Of a DNA stretch of 64,000 bases, positions 1 to 10,659 are shown one piece after another. The translations under genes were made by a program, and so were the position numbers. The notes under the pieces are model-generated. The model did no database searches. It was not told the DNA's origin and was given only the letters and a program-made list of their open reading frames with translations. The stretch comes from Diphasiastrum complanatum (taxonomy: Eukaryota > Streptophyta > Lycopodiopsida > Lycopodiales > Lycopodiaceae): positions 27,948,107 to 28,012,106 of the forward strand of contig CM055094.1 in NCBI GenBank assembly GCA_029204225.1, written 5' to 3'. How positions within the stretch are numbered: the stretch's first letter is position 1; each line of letters opens with the position of its first letter.

Positions 1-505
1 GTTCTCTACATGACCTCCTCGACAACGTCAGCAACATTTCTTGGGCATACCTCCAGCAGCACGTCTTTCTTTGGCAGCAGCACGATATGATTACGGCATG
101 TCATACCATTACATTCGCAATCAGATATCTTTGCATTATATTTATCTTACATCTTAGCAGTTAGATTTACATGTATCTTTCTTTTTCTTTACTGTTTTGG
201 AGACATGTCATACGTCCTCATTGACCATACTTGACATGTGCTTTTCGTCTTATATGCCTTTGGCGTGGAAAAGACATTAATGAAGCTTTCTTTTTCTTTC
301 TTTTGTGTACCTTTAAAATCACCAAAGCTCCTACTGTCAAAATGAAACTGACAATCTGATGAAAGATGAAAGATGAAAGATAAAAGAATAAGTCATTAAC
401 CCAAGAATGAATTTTTCAAAGTCCAACACTACAAGGCAAGAGAAATTAGCGTCTTCTGAAGTACAAGAATAAGACAATATGCACCAACATTGCAGTAGAA
501 ACATA
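1..505 (-). other. SMG1 intron 3 (partial) and left edge
   Basis: This stretch follows the donor site after SMG1 exon 3 (exon ends GCCTG, intron begins GTATGT on the minus strand) and runs off the window. No further SMG1 exon is recognised on the minus strand. Bases 3-164 are open on the plus strand for about 53 codons, but I recognise nothing in that frame. The next exon of the gene should lie beyond position 1. Confidence 0.5.
358..385. repeat. GATGAAA microsatellite
   Basis: Three perfect GATGAAA units and one decayed unit lie in tandem inside the putative SMG1 intron 3. No function is suggested. Confidence 0.8.
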
Positions 506-506
506 C

Positions 507-3500
507 CAGGCAATCTAAAATGTGACGAAGCTCATCTGAAGGCTCTCCATCAGAAGCATTCCAATCCACAAGAGTTGGATAGACAATTGCCCAAGGAGAG
601 ACATTGGCTAAAGCCAATAACAAGCCTTCCAATTGCTTCCGGACTTTTGGCTCGGGATGATTACTTAAGCGCGCAAATAATTGAGAAGTTATGTCCTGCA
701 CATAATATAGACATTGAAATTTACAAACGGCATGTTGTGGTTGATGTATCTCCCGAAAAATATCCTGTGACCCAGTATAATGCAGATACACAGAAAGCAG
801 TCTTTTCACAAAAGGTTTCAAACCTCCATTGATTATCTTGCTCTAGTCTGTTAGTCTTATCATTTCGAAATGGTTCATTAGACTGCCTTTTCTAAAACAA
901 AGTTCCAATATGTCAGCAGCAATATCTACTGATAAAACTTTACCTGCCAAGGTGATGGGGGCACTGAAGCTAACCCCTGTTGAAAAACATCTTCTAACTC
1001 CACACCATAATTCTGTAGAATGCACAAGACATGCAATGAAGCACTTAAGACAGAATCAGGTCTTACTGCCTTAACTGTTGTATGCCAATAGCTACTGTCA
1101 CCCTCCTTATTACAAGTTTTCCGCATTGACATGCTCAGATACTGCAAGAAACCACGTGCTGCACACCCAAACATAGAAACCTTCCTCTGCTTCCACCAGA
1201 TATTCATTATTTCAGAGACCACATGGGCAGAGCCACTATAATCAAGCATCTGCAACTCCTGGTGTAGTTGCTTAGATAAAAGCATAACAGGCGATTCTGC
1301 AGAACTATCTGCACTTTCATTGCTCCCAGATGCTGCTTGCATCAAATACAGGACCCGCTGAACGAAGGCCTCTACATGATTGCTTACGTCTGAGCTAGAC
1401 AACAATTGGAAATCTGCTCTTGATATCCATTCTTTTCCACCACTGACTTTCTTGCAATGCTCCTGAACAGCAGTTTGTAACAAAGAACGTATATATTCCA
1501 CATCTTTCTCCAGAAAACTAGATGCAACAGGTGAAAATTCTTTCTCTAGTAGTTTAGGAAATATCAACGGTTCATGTATGGTGGAAGTTCCTATGAATGA
1601 ATTTTTTGCATGAGCAAAACACCAGGATGCATAGGAAAACCATGCCCTAGCCATTCCAGGAAAAAGCAAGGTAGCAGCCTTTATTCCGGCACCAATTAGC
1701 TCCTCTAATATGGCCACAGGTCGTAAATAAGGTCCGAGATTCTTCACGCTGGAAAATACCTCAGCAATTTTAACTGAGCTTCCTGCAATATGGCCACTTC
1801 TGCCCTTTAACTCTAAGCCAGAAAGCAAACTTTCTGAAGGAACATAAAAAGATCGTTGTTTCAACCAAGAAGAGAATTTAAGGCATGCTTTTGCTTTTAG
1901 AAGATCCACTTCGCCAACTGGAACCGATTCAGAAAAGGGGATGTAAGAGCTCACAATGCACCAAAGTTGTCCAATGGCCTCCTCATGTTTACCATCTGAA
2001 AAGAGGAGGAGACTTTGTTCGTACAAAAACCTTCCCAAAAGGAATTTCCAATTTAACCAGTTGCTTGATTCTTTACCATCTTCAAAGGTTACAGAATCAG
2101 AGTTGGGAACTTCCTGCAGCAACCGATAAGCTAGTCTATAATTTGATTGTCTGCGGGCCAATCTTGCTAGTTGCAGTTGAAGCTGTAAGGTAGGAAGTGA
2201 CTTTGGATAAACAGTTCTATAGACGCGCAAAAGTTTGAGCCACAAAAGGCTATCCTGATGAAGAGCATCAAGAGATGAACCCATAACCAGAGGCAATATA
2301 CTCAAAAACCTATCCTGTCGTATGTTTCCATACCGACTTGAGGAGATACCGGTTCCTGCCTCGAACACATTGATACATTCTAACTGCATGGTCAATGGTG
2401 CTGCGTCAAAAACTCCATCAAATGCCGAAACATTCAGTACCTCTTCTATCATACTTCTGGCCAGCTTCAATTCTCGTCCTTTCTCCTCGTTTGTACTTTC
2501 TTTTCGTAACATTGCCTGTAATAGCATTTGCTCACTTCGCTGAAGAGCCTGTCGTGGATCTATTGTTAACTCTATACTGCTTTGAGGTGTCAAGTCCAGA
2601 TATCCCCAGGTTCCAACCACGTCCCCAGCATCAAAACGGCTCATAGCATGGATGGCATTCATGTCATTCCCAGCTGTGGTAAGAGATCCAGCATACGCTT
2701 TGCCAGCATTCCTAACACGAAGATTCTGCAAATCCTGTAGCCAAGCATCTAGGGAATCCCAATCTGCCAGAGCAACATAACATTCAATTGTTCGTGCAAT
2801 AGTGAACTGCACATTATCAGCCCCCATAGCCACCAAAGCTTCTTCCGATTGCAACAAGTTTGTAAAATGAGCTGCAGCTCTTTCATACTGGCCCTTTGCC
2901 TGGAGGGTCAGTCCCGTTATCCAACCTAATGGCCCAAACTGGCTGCTTACCTTCTGTATTGAAGACACATCATCGGATATCAGTGGACCAAAAGTCGATG
3001 CCGCCCACGTCTGCAGTCCCAACAAACCATCAGCATCATGAGCCCGGCAAAGTGCAATAGATGCATTTCTTATAACACGTAAAACATCTTGCTGGACCTT
3101 TATCTTCAAATTTGGCCCCGTGTCAGAAGACTGCGTACGAACTGTTTCTCGTACTGCGGTTGCTGCTATACCTCTAAGGTCCTGTAAACGTAGCATGGCA
3201 TAATGGAATGCTGCTGAGTGACACTGGATGGCTGCACTAGCATTCATTAAAGCTTCGCGTATCCTAGCGAACCATTCCTCACAAACTTTCTTGTTAGCAC
3301 GAAAAAAGAGTACACTGGCTGGTTGAGGGGTGGGCAATATCACTGAACCTTCATACGCATTGTATATATTCTTCTGGAGTCCCTCAACAAACTCTAATAG
3401 CAAGCGCATTGGCAAAAGTTGGAGATTTGATATGCTCGGAGAGCTAAAACCCTCTCGTTGTCCCAACTCTGTTTGTACTTGCTGAGGAATTTCCAGCAGA

Positions 3501-6500
3501 ATTCGTTCGATTGCTGCAAAAGTTTGAGTGGGTCCTCCAAGGTGGGTGCGTAGCTTCACCGTAATGCAATGACGGGCAGCCTCGTTAACTGCCCACCAAG
3601 CTGCAACCAGGTTGCTGCTAGCACAGGATCTTTCCAGCAACTCGACGCCAACATCCAATTCCAGAGACTGAGTATCATGTTTAACGTCTATCAAACCACC
3701 ATCCTGTCCAACAAGTGATTTTTCCAAGGCACGCCTTGAATGTCCAAGCTTGATGTGTCCAGGCGAGCAGTGAAATAACCGCTGCAACCAGCTGGAAGGA
3801 AAAATTTGCGACCGTTGTGTAATATAGCTTAAAATAGAAACAAGTTGCTGCGGTCTAAGGTATTGTGAGAAATGCCTTATTGCAAATACCTGCTTCCAGT
3901 TCCCACATTTGCTATCACGCAATGAGGAAGAAGATAGAATCGGTTTATCGGAAATGGACGAATCATTGTTGAGCCAACCGTGAATCCACAGAGCACCAGG
4001 TGCAGCAAGTGAAAGCAAACTCATATATGCACCCTGAATAGCCACCTCTGGATCTCCAAGCCGCTCCAGAGCGATGCCAGCAACAGCTTCTAGTTGCGAA
4101 GCACCAATAAGCTCTGCTTGCAAAAGCAATTCGAGCACAGTTGCAACACGACCTCTAACCCTGGGTTCTCGATCTCCTGCAGCTGCAATAAGCATCCGCA
4201 GCAGATCGTAACCTATACCTGCACCTTGCATAGTTCGGCACAGGTTTTCTTTTATATGATTGTCGAATGACTGCCATACATGAGAAGAAAGATACTTGCC
4301 TCCAGAAATCTCGTCCTCAGCTAAGTTGGCAATCCATTCTAAGACTTCCACCTTGACAGGAAGACTTGCATGAGCATCCAAACCCCGGGCCATCATCCAG
4401 CTACACTGGTTCAAGCAATCTATCCCTGTTACCCTGCTAATACTTTTGTAAACCTCAGTATTCTGTTCATAAACAACCTGTGGATTATCATGCATAGCTC
4501 CAGATGGCTTTTTTGAAAGTCGTAAGGACCATAATCTGCGTAAAGCTTGTATAAGTGCAAGCTGAAGATCTGAATACCACTGTATTGGATCTTCAAAGGG
4601 ACTCAGCTTTTGTGATATGAGCTTGTCAATATAATTTGCTTCCATGCCTTCACATGTGCATGCATGCAAGTGTGAAGAGCTTGGTGCACTTATGCCAGTG
4701 GAAAAACTACTAACCAAAACAGCCAGATCAAACTTGAACAATGATATAGCCTCTGATTCACTCAATGGCTTCACTGACACAGATTTCTGAATAGCTGTAG
4801 AAGGTGCCATTCCAAATGATGGCCTTTCTGCCTTACCAAATCTGTCAAGAAAGTACATCTTTAACCTCTCCAATTCATCTTCAACACATTTTGCTGCTCC
4901 CATTACTATTTTGATGGATACATGCTGCAACAGAAACAAGTATGTTGCTGCAACAATGCCAGTGACAAGACGGCTTGGATGCAAACGCAGAATTGAAACA
5001 ACTGAGCCCGATCCAACCACTTTGTCAACGTTTGAAGGTATCAAGGAAAGACCCTGCGAACGAAGTAGATGTAAGTTTGCCTTCAGCAATTCCTGTATCT
5101 GTCCAGGCGTACGTGCCACACAAAATGGCACGGCAGCTAGTCCAACAATGCTTCTTTGCTTAAGTGTCTCTTCAATATTCTCTGCGACCAGGTTGCTGAG
5201 TAAAACGTCAATTGCTAGCTCGTAATAGCCAGCAAACTTTTCTTTCAAAAAATCTGCCAAGATGATCAAGCAATTTGCAGCTTGATTTGTCCACCTAAAA
5301 TCCCCAAACTTAACACCCACATTTTTAAAGCATATCAGCAACCGTGCAAGTAATTGCTCAAAGGATTTTGCCAAAAGATCAATCTGACTCAACTCCAAAA
5401 CTCCCGAAGCAGTAGATTGAAGAACAGCTACAAAACAAGATGCTAGTGCAAGCAGTCGGCGCAGTTGCTGCTCAGTGGCAGGAGTTGCATCCTGAGCCAT
5501 CAATTCCATGTCATCAAGAAATTTTGACAGCAGCTTCAATGGAAATGGCAAGCTTCCCACCCAAAGCTTCTGAAACTCCATAAAAGAGCCTGTTATAACC
5601 TGACGATCTGTCTCTGACACACCAGGTTCTAGTGCCCACCCCAGAAGCAAATCCACCATGTCCACAAAGTGAGGTTGAAAGCAATGATGGAACCTGATTG
5701 CAATAACTTTCAAAAGATCCAAAAGAGGCTGAACAACTGTCATGGAGGTTCCTCCATCTTCCAACACATCCTGGCAAGCTCTGAGGATAGGAGTAACAAA
5801 CTGTTCTGAGGTGCCAACATCACCTGAAACAAAGAATTCACGCGTAGCAACCAATGCCAAGACAACAGCATCAGAGTCGGGACATGCTCCTGTAAGTAGT
5901 GGCAATGCCCATCCCACGAAACGATCTGCAGGGCCTCCAGTAAGTGCTGCATTTGGCCGTCCATTCGACGAAGAAACTGGGGCTGCTCCCACGGCAGAAA
6001 GTGCTCCAAAAAGAATGGCTGCTGCATGTTTTACTACATAAGCTCTGTACACACATTACTTTATTAGTTCCTTCTTCCACAAGAATTGATTGCAGATTAG
6101 AACGCAAACTTACGAAAACTTAAAGCATCAATACAAAAATAGCATTCATTTCATTCAATGAGGCAAACTATTTGTCACAGAATTATACATTAACACTGCT
6201 TTTCACCTAGATGAAAAGGTACGCGACAAAATCCATTCCCCAACACGCAAATTCCACTCACCATTACTTTCTTGAATGAACTATTGGTGATAATACAAAA
6301 AATTTGCATCCCTTTTTTTTGGAGTAAAAATCTACTGTGCAGAAAACCTAATTGTTGAAGATCTTTAATCTGCTTGATAAACGTATGGTAAAGTTTACAA
6401 ACAAAATAGATCAATGACTGCATAGTAAATGAGGCAAAAGAGAATTGTACTTGTCAGAAAGGAGCTGATGAACACTCTGGAAGAGCCGAGCAAAGGAGCG

Positions 6501-6749
6501 GCGGACAAGGAGATTTGTCTGCGGAAGCAAAATAAGGTGGTGAAGAGAATTCAGGGCTGTGGCACGTGACGCATCGTCCGAAGCGGTGGCAGAAGAAGAA
6601 TCTGAAGCAGCGGTGAGAAGCGCCACTAGTTGCTGCTGATATTGTTGCTGCTGCTCCTGTTGCTGTTGATGTTGTTGTTGTGGAGGCGGAGGAGGCGGAG
6701 GATGCAACGTGTGGTGCATGCCTGATGATGTTGCCGAGCCATCGCCCAT
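507..6749 (-). CDS. SMG1: SMG1 PI3K-related kinase, N-terminal half (partial gene, three exons)
   Basis: SMG1 phosphorylates UPF1 in nonsense-mediated mRNA decay, working with SMG8 and SMG9. My splice model is exon 1 6749-6451 (residues 1-99 plus two bases), intron 6450-6045, exon 2 6044-944 (to residue 1800), intron 943-696, exon 3 695-507 (residues 1801-1863). All phases agree, introns are GT-AG, and acceptors read TGTACAG and TGTGCAG. The start is the first ATG of the open frame, followed by a Pro/Gln-rich stretch. Exon 2 is a long helical-repeat (HEAT/FAT) region. Family identity rests on stretches such as LGGPTQTFAAIERIL and on the run across the exon 2/3 joint, SVPPSPWQ then DITSQLFARL, which matches SMG1 near residue 1800. 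SMG1 proteins are about 3,600-3,800 residues, so the kinase domain, insertion and FATC lie off the left edge. No internal stop is seen, so the gene looks intact here. The single 5.1-kb exon is notable. Confidence 0.9.
6631..6702 (-). repeat. Pro/Gln codon-repeat tract in SMG1 exon 1
   Basis: Minus-strand CAA/CAG and CCG/CCT codon runs encode seven prolines followed by several glutamine blocks, at about residues 17-40 of the SMG1 model. Such tracts are prone to length change. No conserved SMG1 function is known for this segment. Confidence 0.85.
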
Positions 6750-7160
6750 GCGATCGTCGGCACAATTGAACTAACTGCTACAACAAACCCCAGCATTCAA
6801 ATGAGCACTTCCTTGTTGCGCTATTCATTTCCAATTTCGCACAAGATTGTGAGCGGCAGGAGCAGTTAAAGATCCGTCCTGTGTCAGAGATCAAAGGCAA
6901 AACAACTGTTCGTGAGCGGATTAGTTGCCAATGGGTTTAGTCACGAAATGCAAGGCTCGATCGAGAAGGCGGATGCATCAAGGAAAAAGCCTGCACTGGA
7001 TCGCAAATTTAGGGTTACATAACTCGTCTTCTGAAGACGCAAATTTTTCATTCCCAGCTCACACGAAGAGTTGCAAAAATTTTGCAACATAACGTTGCAT
7101 TATTCAAGTCCTGGAGGAGGCCAACGTTTTTGGTCCCTCTCCTTGCTTTGCAAGGAAGAA
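6750..7160 (-). promoter_or_regulatory. SMG1 5' region with telo-box-like site
   Basis: This is the sequence upstream of the SMG1 start codon. At 7008-7017 the minus strand reads TAACCCTAAA, one base away from the plant telo-box AAACCCTAA, which is common in promoters and leaders of housekeeping and translation genes. It lies about 260 bases upstream of the ATG. I see no convincing TATA box and cannot place the transcription start. Confidence 0.35.
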
Positions 7161-7207
7161 AAAAAATTTAGGAGTACCTAAACTTGCCCTCCCTCAGGAC
7201 ACCCAGC

Positions 7208-7281
7208 CATGCACTTACAGGGATTCAAAGTAGGATCAAGTCATGCACTTAGAAGGATTCACACTAAGATCCAAAGCTAAA
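7208..7281. repeat. two-copy tandem duplication, about 37 bp unit
   Basis: Two adjacent copies share CATGCACTTA then GGATTCA and GATC at matching spacing. They mark the boundary between the SMG1 upstream region and the transposon-derived DNA. Bases 7282-7535 hold nothing I recognise. Confidence 0.5.
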
Positions 7282-7535
7282 AGTTGTTGAGAGAAATCCA
7301 ACAAAGCTGGAATAACATCGGTAACATGTCCCACAATATAATTGTCATCATCAGTAGAGAAAAACAAACAAGACTAAAAAGTAGCAAGAGAAGCTCGTAA
7401 TATGCATGAAAGTGTGCCAAAGTAGCAAGGAAGTTTGATAAGCCACATGGCACTGCCTTAAATTGTTATTTTGAATTGCTTTTTGGGTTACAAGTCAATA
7501 GATCCAAATGTATTACAAGAACAAATTGCCTTTTT

Positions 7536-7907
7536 TTAGGTAAAAGGATGGGAATGCCTGCAAATTATTGCTTTCCCATTATGATAACAACAATTCCTTT
7601 TAAAAATCAATATATATGTATCTGGGTTGCTATATAGGAAATAAATTGGTGAGTAATCACTCCAATAACAGTGTGTGACTCCGTCAAGACATTTCGAGTT
7701 GTGTGCATTTGTCCATATATGATCTAATTGGCTTCCATATATGATGTTGTTGATGTTGCGATCATCTGTCCTAAACCATGTTTGTGCATGAATGTTGTAC
7801 GATGGTTGTCGTGGTTGGTGCAAGCAAGCACATAGATATTGAAGTCTCCAAGGATGGTTGTTGCCATGTTTGGATGTATTTTGTATTATTTCTTCTATTG
7901 TATTCAA
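7536..7907 (-). pseudogene. endonuclease/exonuclease/phosphatase-like fragment of a Helitron-type protein
   Basis: The 123-codon frame contains SQLDHIWTN, then GVTHCYWSDYSPIYF. This resembles the C-terminal part of EEP-type endonuclease domains carried by some Helitron polyproteins, where an Asp-His pair (here WSDY, with Tyr where His is usual) forms part of the active site. The N-terminal catalytic residues are absent. The fragment is non-functional; assignment is by motif memory, not by search. Confidence 0.45.
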
Positions 7908-8867
7908 GAGACATTATGTTTGAGTTCGGTTTTCGAACGAAGCTTTGATGATTTCTGCAACATCTGTATTGTGTAATTGTTGGGTGGGGTCGTATATGGC
8001 TGTTCTTGAGCTCATAAGATTCGAATCTGCCAAAATATCAAATTCATGTTTTCATTGTGAGACAGTGTTTTTGAATAAGAAGGTGCATATTGTTAAAATG
8101 TTCTAGGTTCGTTAGACCATGCACACAATGTATAGTACGAGCAACAACAAGTTGTATAAGAAATTGGGTTCGTGTGATAGTATTTAAAAATGACCCTATT
8201 TAAAATTCTTTGGTAACTCTGTAAATTGGTGTCCATGTTTGTGGTATGTGTGTCATTGTATAAATGGCTATGCAAGGCGTGTTTTTTGTCCAATGTGTGG
8301 AGCGAAGAGTTGAATCCAAATAATATCAATTGACATTATGACAATTTTGTTTGGAATAGACCATCAGCACCATTTACAAAACTGTCTTCAATATTTATGT
8401 TTGCTACATATTTTGACAAGCATAGTTGCGTTGACAACTATGTTTTTCATAGACCAGCAATGCTTCTTGGTTTTTAGGAACGGATATTGATGTGCTGCAT
8501 GTGCACGAGCGTGTGCATGTAGGTAAAAACTAGTGCCCTTGGCTTGCTTGAAGCTTGTTCACTGTATGTTTCCATTTCTTTGTTAGTATGGCATAGGTTA
8601 GGAATATTTGGCGTATTTGGAATGGATTGTAAAATTTGTGTGATATCCAAGTCGGGTCCACTCGTACATTTACTGCAACATATTATGGTGTTTGGCACAA
8701 ATTAAACAAGGCAGTCATTACTCGTACAAGTCAAACTTGTCCAATCATAAATTTGATTTGTATTCGAGTTTTTATATCAAAGCTATTGTAAGGGATGCCT
8801 CTTCATCTATGAAGCGAGCAAGCACAATTTGAATTTTTTCGAGATTTCCAACAACATTGACAATACT

Positions 8868-9146
8868 TCATGTTGCATCTACTTGTCCATCATCGTATGT
8901 CAAATCTTTTACTTGGAGAAAAGCAATCCTGGGTGCAACGAATCGTTCTTTGATTTCATTGAGTTTTTTTATGCAAGGCACTTCACAGGCAATTGATATA
9001 TGATTTGGACACAATAATTTTGGGACTTTGTCAAAATGTATACTTTTATGACATTGGGCACAAATATATTTTGGAGAGAGTTCTGCTAGGTCATTGGGTA
9101 TTTGTTTGAGATTTGAAATATAGTTTTCATCGTCGTTACTTAGCAA
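8868..9146 (-). pseudogene. Helitron/PIF1-associated N-terminal domain fragment
   Basis: The frame reads CAQCHKSI, VPKL, then IKERFVAPRIAFLQVKDL. A Cys-x2-Cys pair followed by an LxxLxxIEERLIAPRI-like stretch is typical of the conserved domain at the N-terminal side of Helitron helicase-like proteins. It is cut off shortly after the motif. Between this and the endonuclease relic (7908-8867) only short, unrecognised frames remain. Confidence 0.5.
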
Positions 9147-9372
9147 ATGGACTTGGAATAATTTGATTCACAACGAACGCAAGTTCAAGTCGGCACATCA
9201 GGTATACGATCGTAGTGTTTTTGTGTTGCAATGGTATTTTTTTGGGCATTTAATTTCATCATTCTTGTAATTCGATTTTTGATACATTGATCTATACAAT
9301 GCATATTGATGTCATGTTTTTTAAATTCTGCAATTATATGAGTAGGTTCTTAAGAAGTGAGTTATGAATTAT

Positions 9373-9610
9373 CTATTGTAGCGTAGCAATGCGTTGTTGT
9401 GTCCAAAATTGTCGAGTACTTGTAGTTGCATTGGATGAATTTAAATTTCGGGTACATGTTTGTATGGGTGTTTCTTGGTCATTGGCCACTAGGTTAGCTT
9501 TTTTTAGTTTTCGAATATGGTAGACAATACTAGATAATTTATAGGAAATGTTTGGGTGGTTTTCTTTGAAAATGGCAGCTATTCTTGTTGTTGGTGAATG
9601 GATGAATTTT
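9373..9610 (-). pseudogene. HTH-like segment upstream of the Helitron relic
   Basis: On the minus strand a frame without stop for about 75 codons contains TTRIAAIFKENHPNISYKL and VYHIRKLKKANL, a helix-turn-helix-like pattern, and ends at TAG (9375-9373). It precedes the Cys-Cys domain in the same orientation, so it may be the N-terminus of the same element. There is no clear start codon. Confidence 0.3.
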
Positions 9611-9844
9611 AGAGGGCAAATAACATGTCATTTTGTCCATGGGTAATTTGACAAAAAATGACCCATAGAGTTGTTTGGTATGATGATATTGTGTAACGTG
9701 CAAGGATATATCTCTAAAGGATTAGTTAATATTACCAAAATTGTATTTAATTGTTGTACTATGATTCTCCATTTCCAAAGTTTTGTAGGCATAATGGATT
9801 GTGATTTATGTGCGCAAAATTCATGTACACGCCCAGACAGAATC

Positions 9845-10171
9845 TGATGAGCGAATTAAAATGTGGAACGCAAATTGCAAATATCAATCAGACTATGAAA
9901 CAAAACGAAGCGAAACTAGACGAAACGAAGCGAAACGAGACGAAACTTGAACGAGCTCTGATTTTGACATTGTTTGAGCGAAATCACATTAATCGTGAAC
10001 GAAATACAACTCGGATGGATTTCAGATATGATTGTTATTCATTGCCGGCTATATCATTCCTACAATCCTCTAGATTGTAGACGGACACTGCTGACCTACG
10101 TTTTAGATTAATACAACATTCAACAAAAACTGAACCAGTGTGCGGAATAGATAAAACAAGTGAGTGAGATA
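9845..10171 (-). repeat. fragment of Copia A-type LTR (3' part)
   Basis: This matches, inverted, the end of the LTR at 17,855-18,910, including the CGAAACGAAGCGAAAC-type runs, and stops exactly at the LTR terminus (minus strand ends TTCGCTCATCA). In the complete copy the primer site starts one base later; here it is absent, so this is the outer edge of an integrated 3' LTR. The LTR is truncated inwards and abuts reverse-transcriptase sequence. Confidence 0.7.
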
Positions 10172-10545
10172 CACAAGCGATATGAAGCCGTCGGGTTGCA
10201 ACATGCATATTTCCTCCTCCAAGTAGCGATTCAAAAAAGCATTTGTCACATCCATTTGATAAAGATTCCACTTGAATAAAGTAGCAATACAAATGATCAA
10301 TCTAATGGTTACAAGTTTTGTTACAGGAACAAATGTTTCTTCATAATCTATGCCTTTAGTTTGAAGAAACCCCTTAGCAACCAATCTAGCTTTGTACTTA
10401 CTTATAGATCCATCTTGATTCTACTTTAATCTATAGATCCACTTACATGCAAGTGGCTTCTTCCCATATGGAAGGTGTACAAGATTCCAAGTTTGATTAT
10501 CTATCAAAGCATCAAACTCTACTTGCATTGCATCTCTTCAAACTT
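10172..10545 (-). pseudogene. Copia reverse-transcriptase fragment
   Basis: Minus-strand frames carry YKARLVAKGF, GIDYEETFVPVTKLVTIRL, YQMDVTNAFLN, EEEICMLQPDGF, the fingers and start of the palm of Copia RT, with the preceding IDNQTWNLV segment readable after frameshifts. The YVDD active site is missing because the frame passes straight into LTR sequence at about 10,172. It is more like families X/Y than the RT of element A. Confidence 0.75.
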
Positions 10546-10550
10546 GTGAT

Positions 10551-10659
10551 CCAGTTGAAAAGGTGTTTGATTTGTACTATTTTTGTAAGCGGTTTTGAAT
10601 GCCCATAATGCTGCATACACCCAATCAGACCGACTCGCTTCAACTGTCTTTGTCATAAT
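10551..10659 (-). pseudogene. scrap of Gypsy integrase region
   Basis: About 109 bases match 41,640-41,751 inside the Gypsy integrase, including the shared run GTGTTTGATTTGTACTA. The fragment abuts the Copia RT piece directly, so the region is a mosaic of two retrotransposon superfamilies. Confidence 0.7.

Larger units (their letters stand above)
7536..9640 (-). mobile_element. decayed Helitron-like element (minus strand)
   Basis: Three coding relics lie in the same orientation and in an order expected for a large Helitron/PIF1-type polyprotein: an HTH-like segment (9610-9373), a Cys-Cys segment resembling the conserved N-terminal region of such proteins (9146-8868), and a C-terminal endonuclease-like segment (7907-7536). 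The Rep and helicase core that should lie between the last two is missing or unreadable in the roughly 1 kb available. Termini (5' TC, 3' hairpin and CTRR) were not found. Confidence 0.45.

Noticed and set aside
3-164. Plus-strand 53-codon open stretch at the left edge
   Set aside because: Too short, no recognisable motif, lies opposite a putative SMG1 intron.
1885-2646. Plus-strand frames inside the SMG1 exon (also at 4,911-5,225 and 5,742-6,041)
   Set aside because: Antisense shadows of a long, well-supported coding exon.
9808-10080. Plus-strand frame with KRNETKLERAL-like charged repeats
   Set aside because: Antisense reading of GAAACGAAGC repeats in a Copia LTR end.
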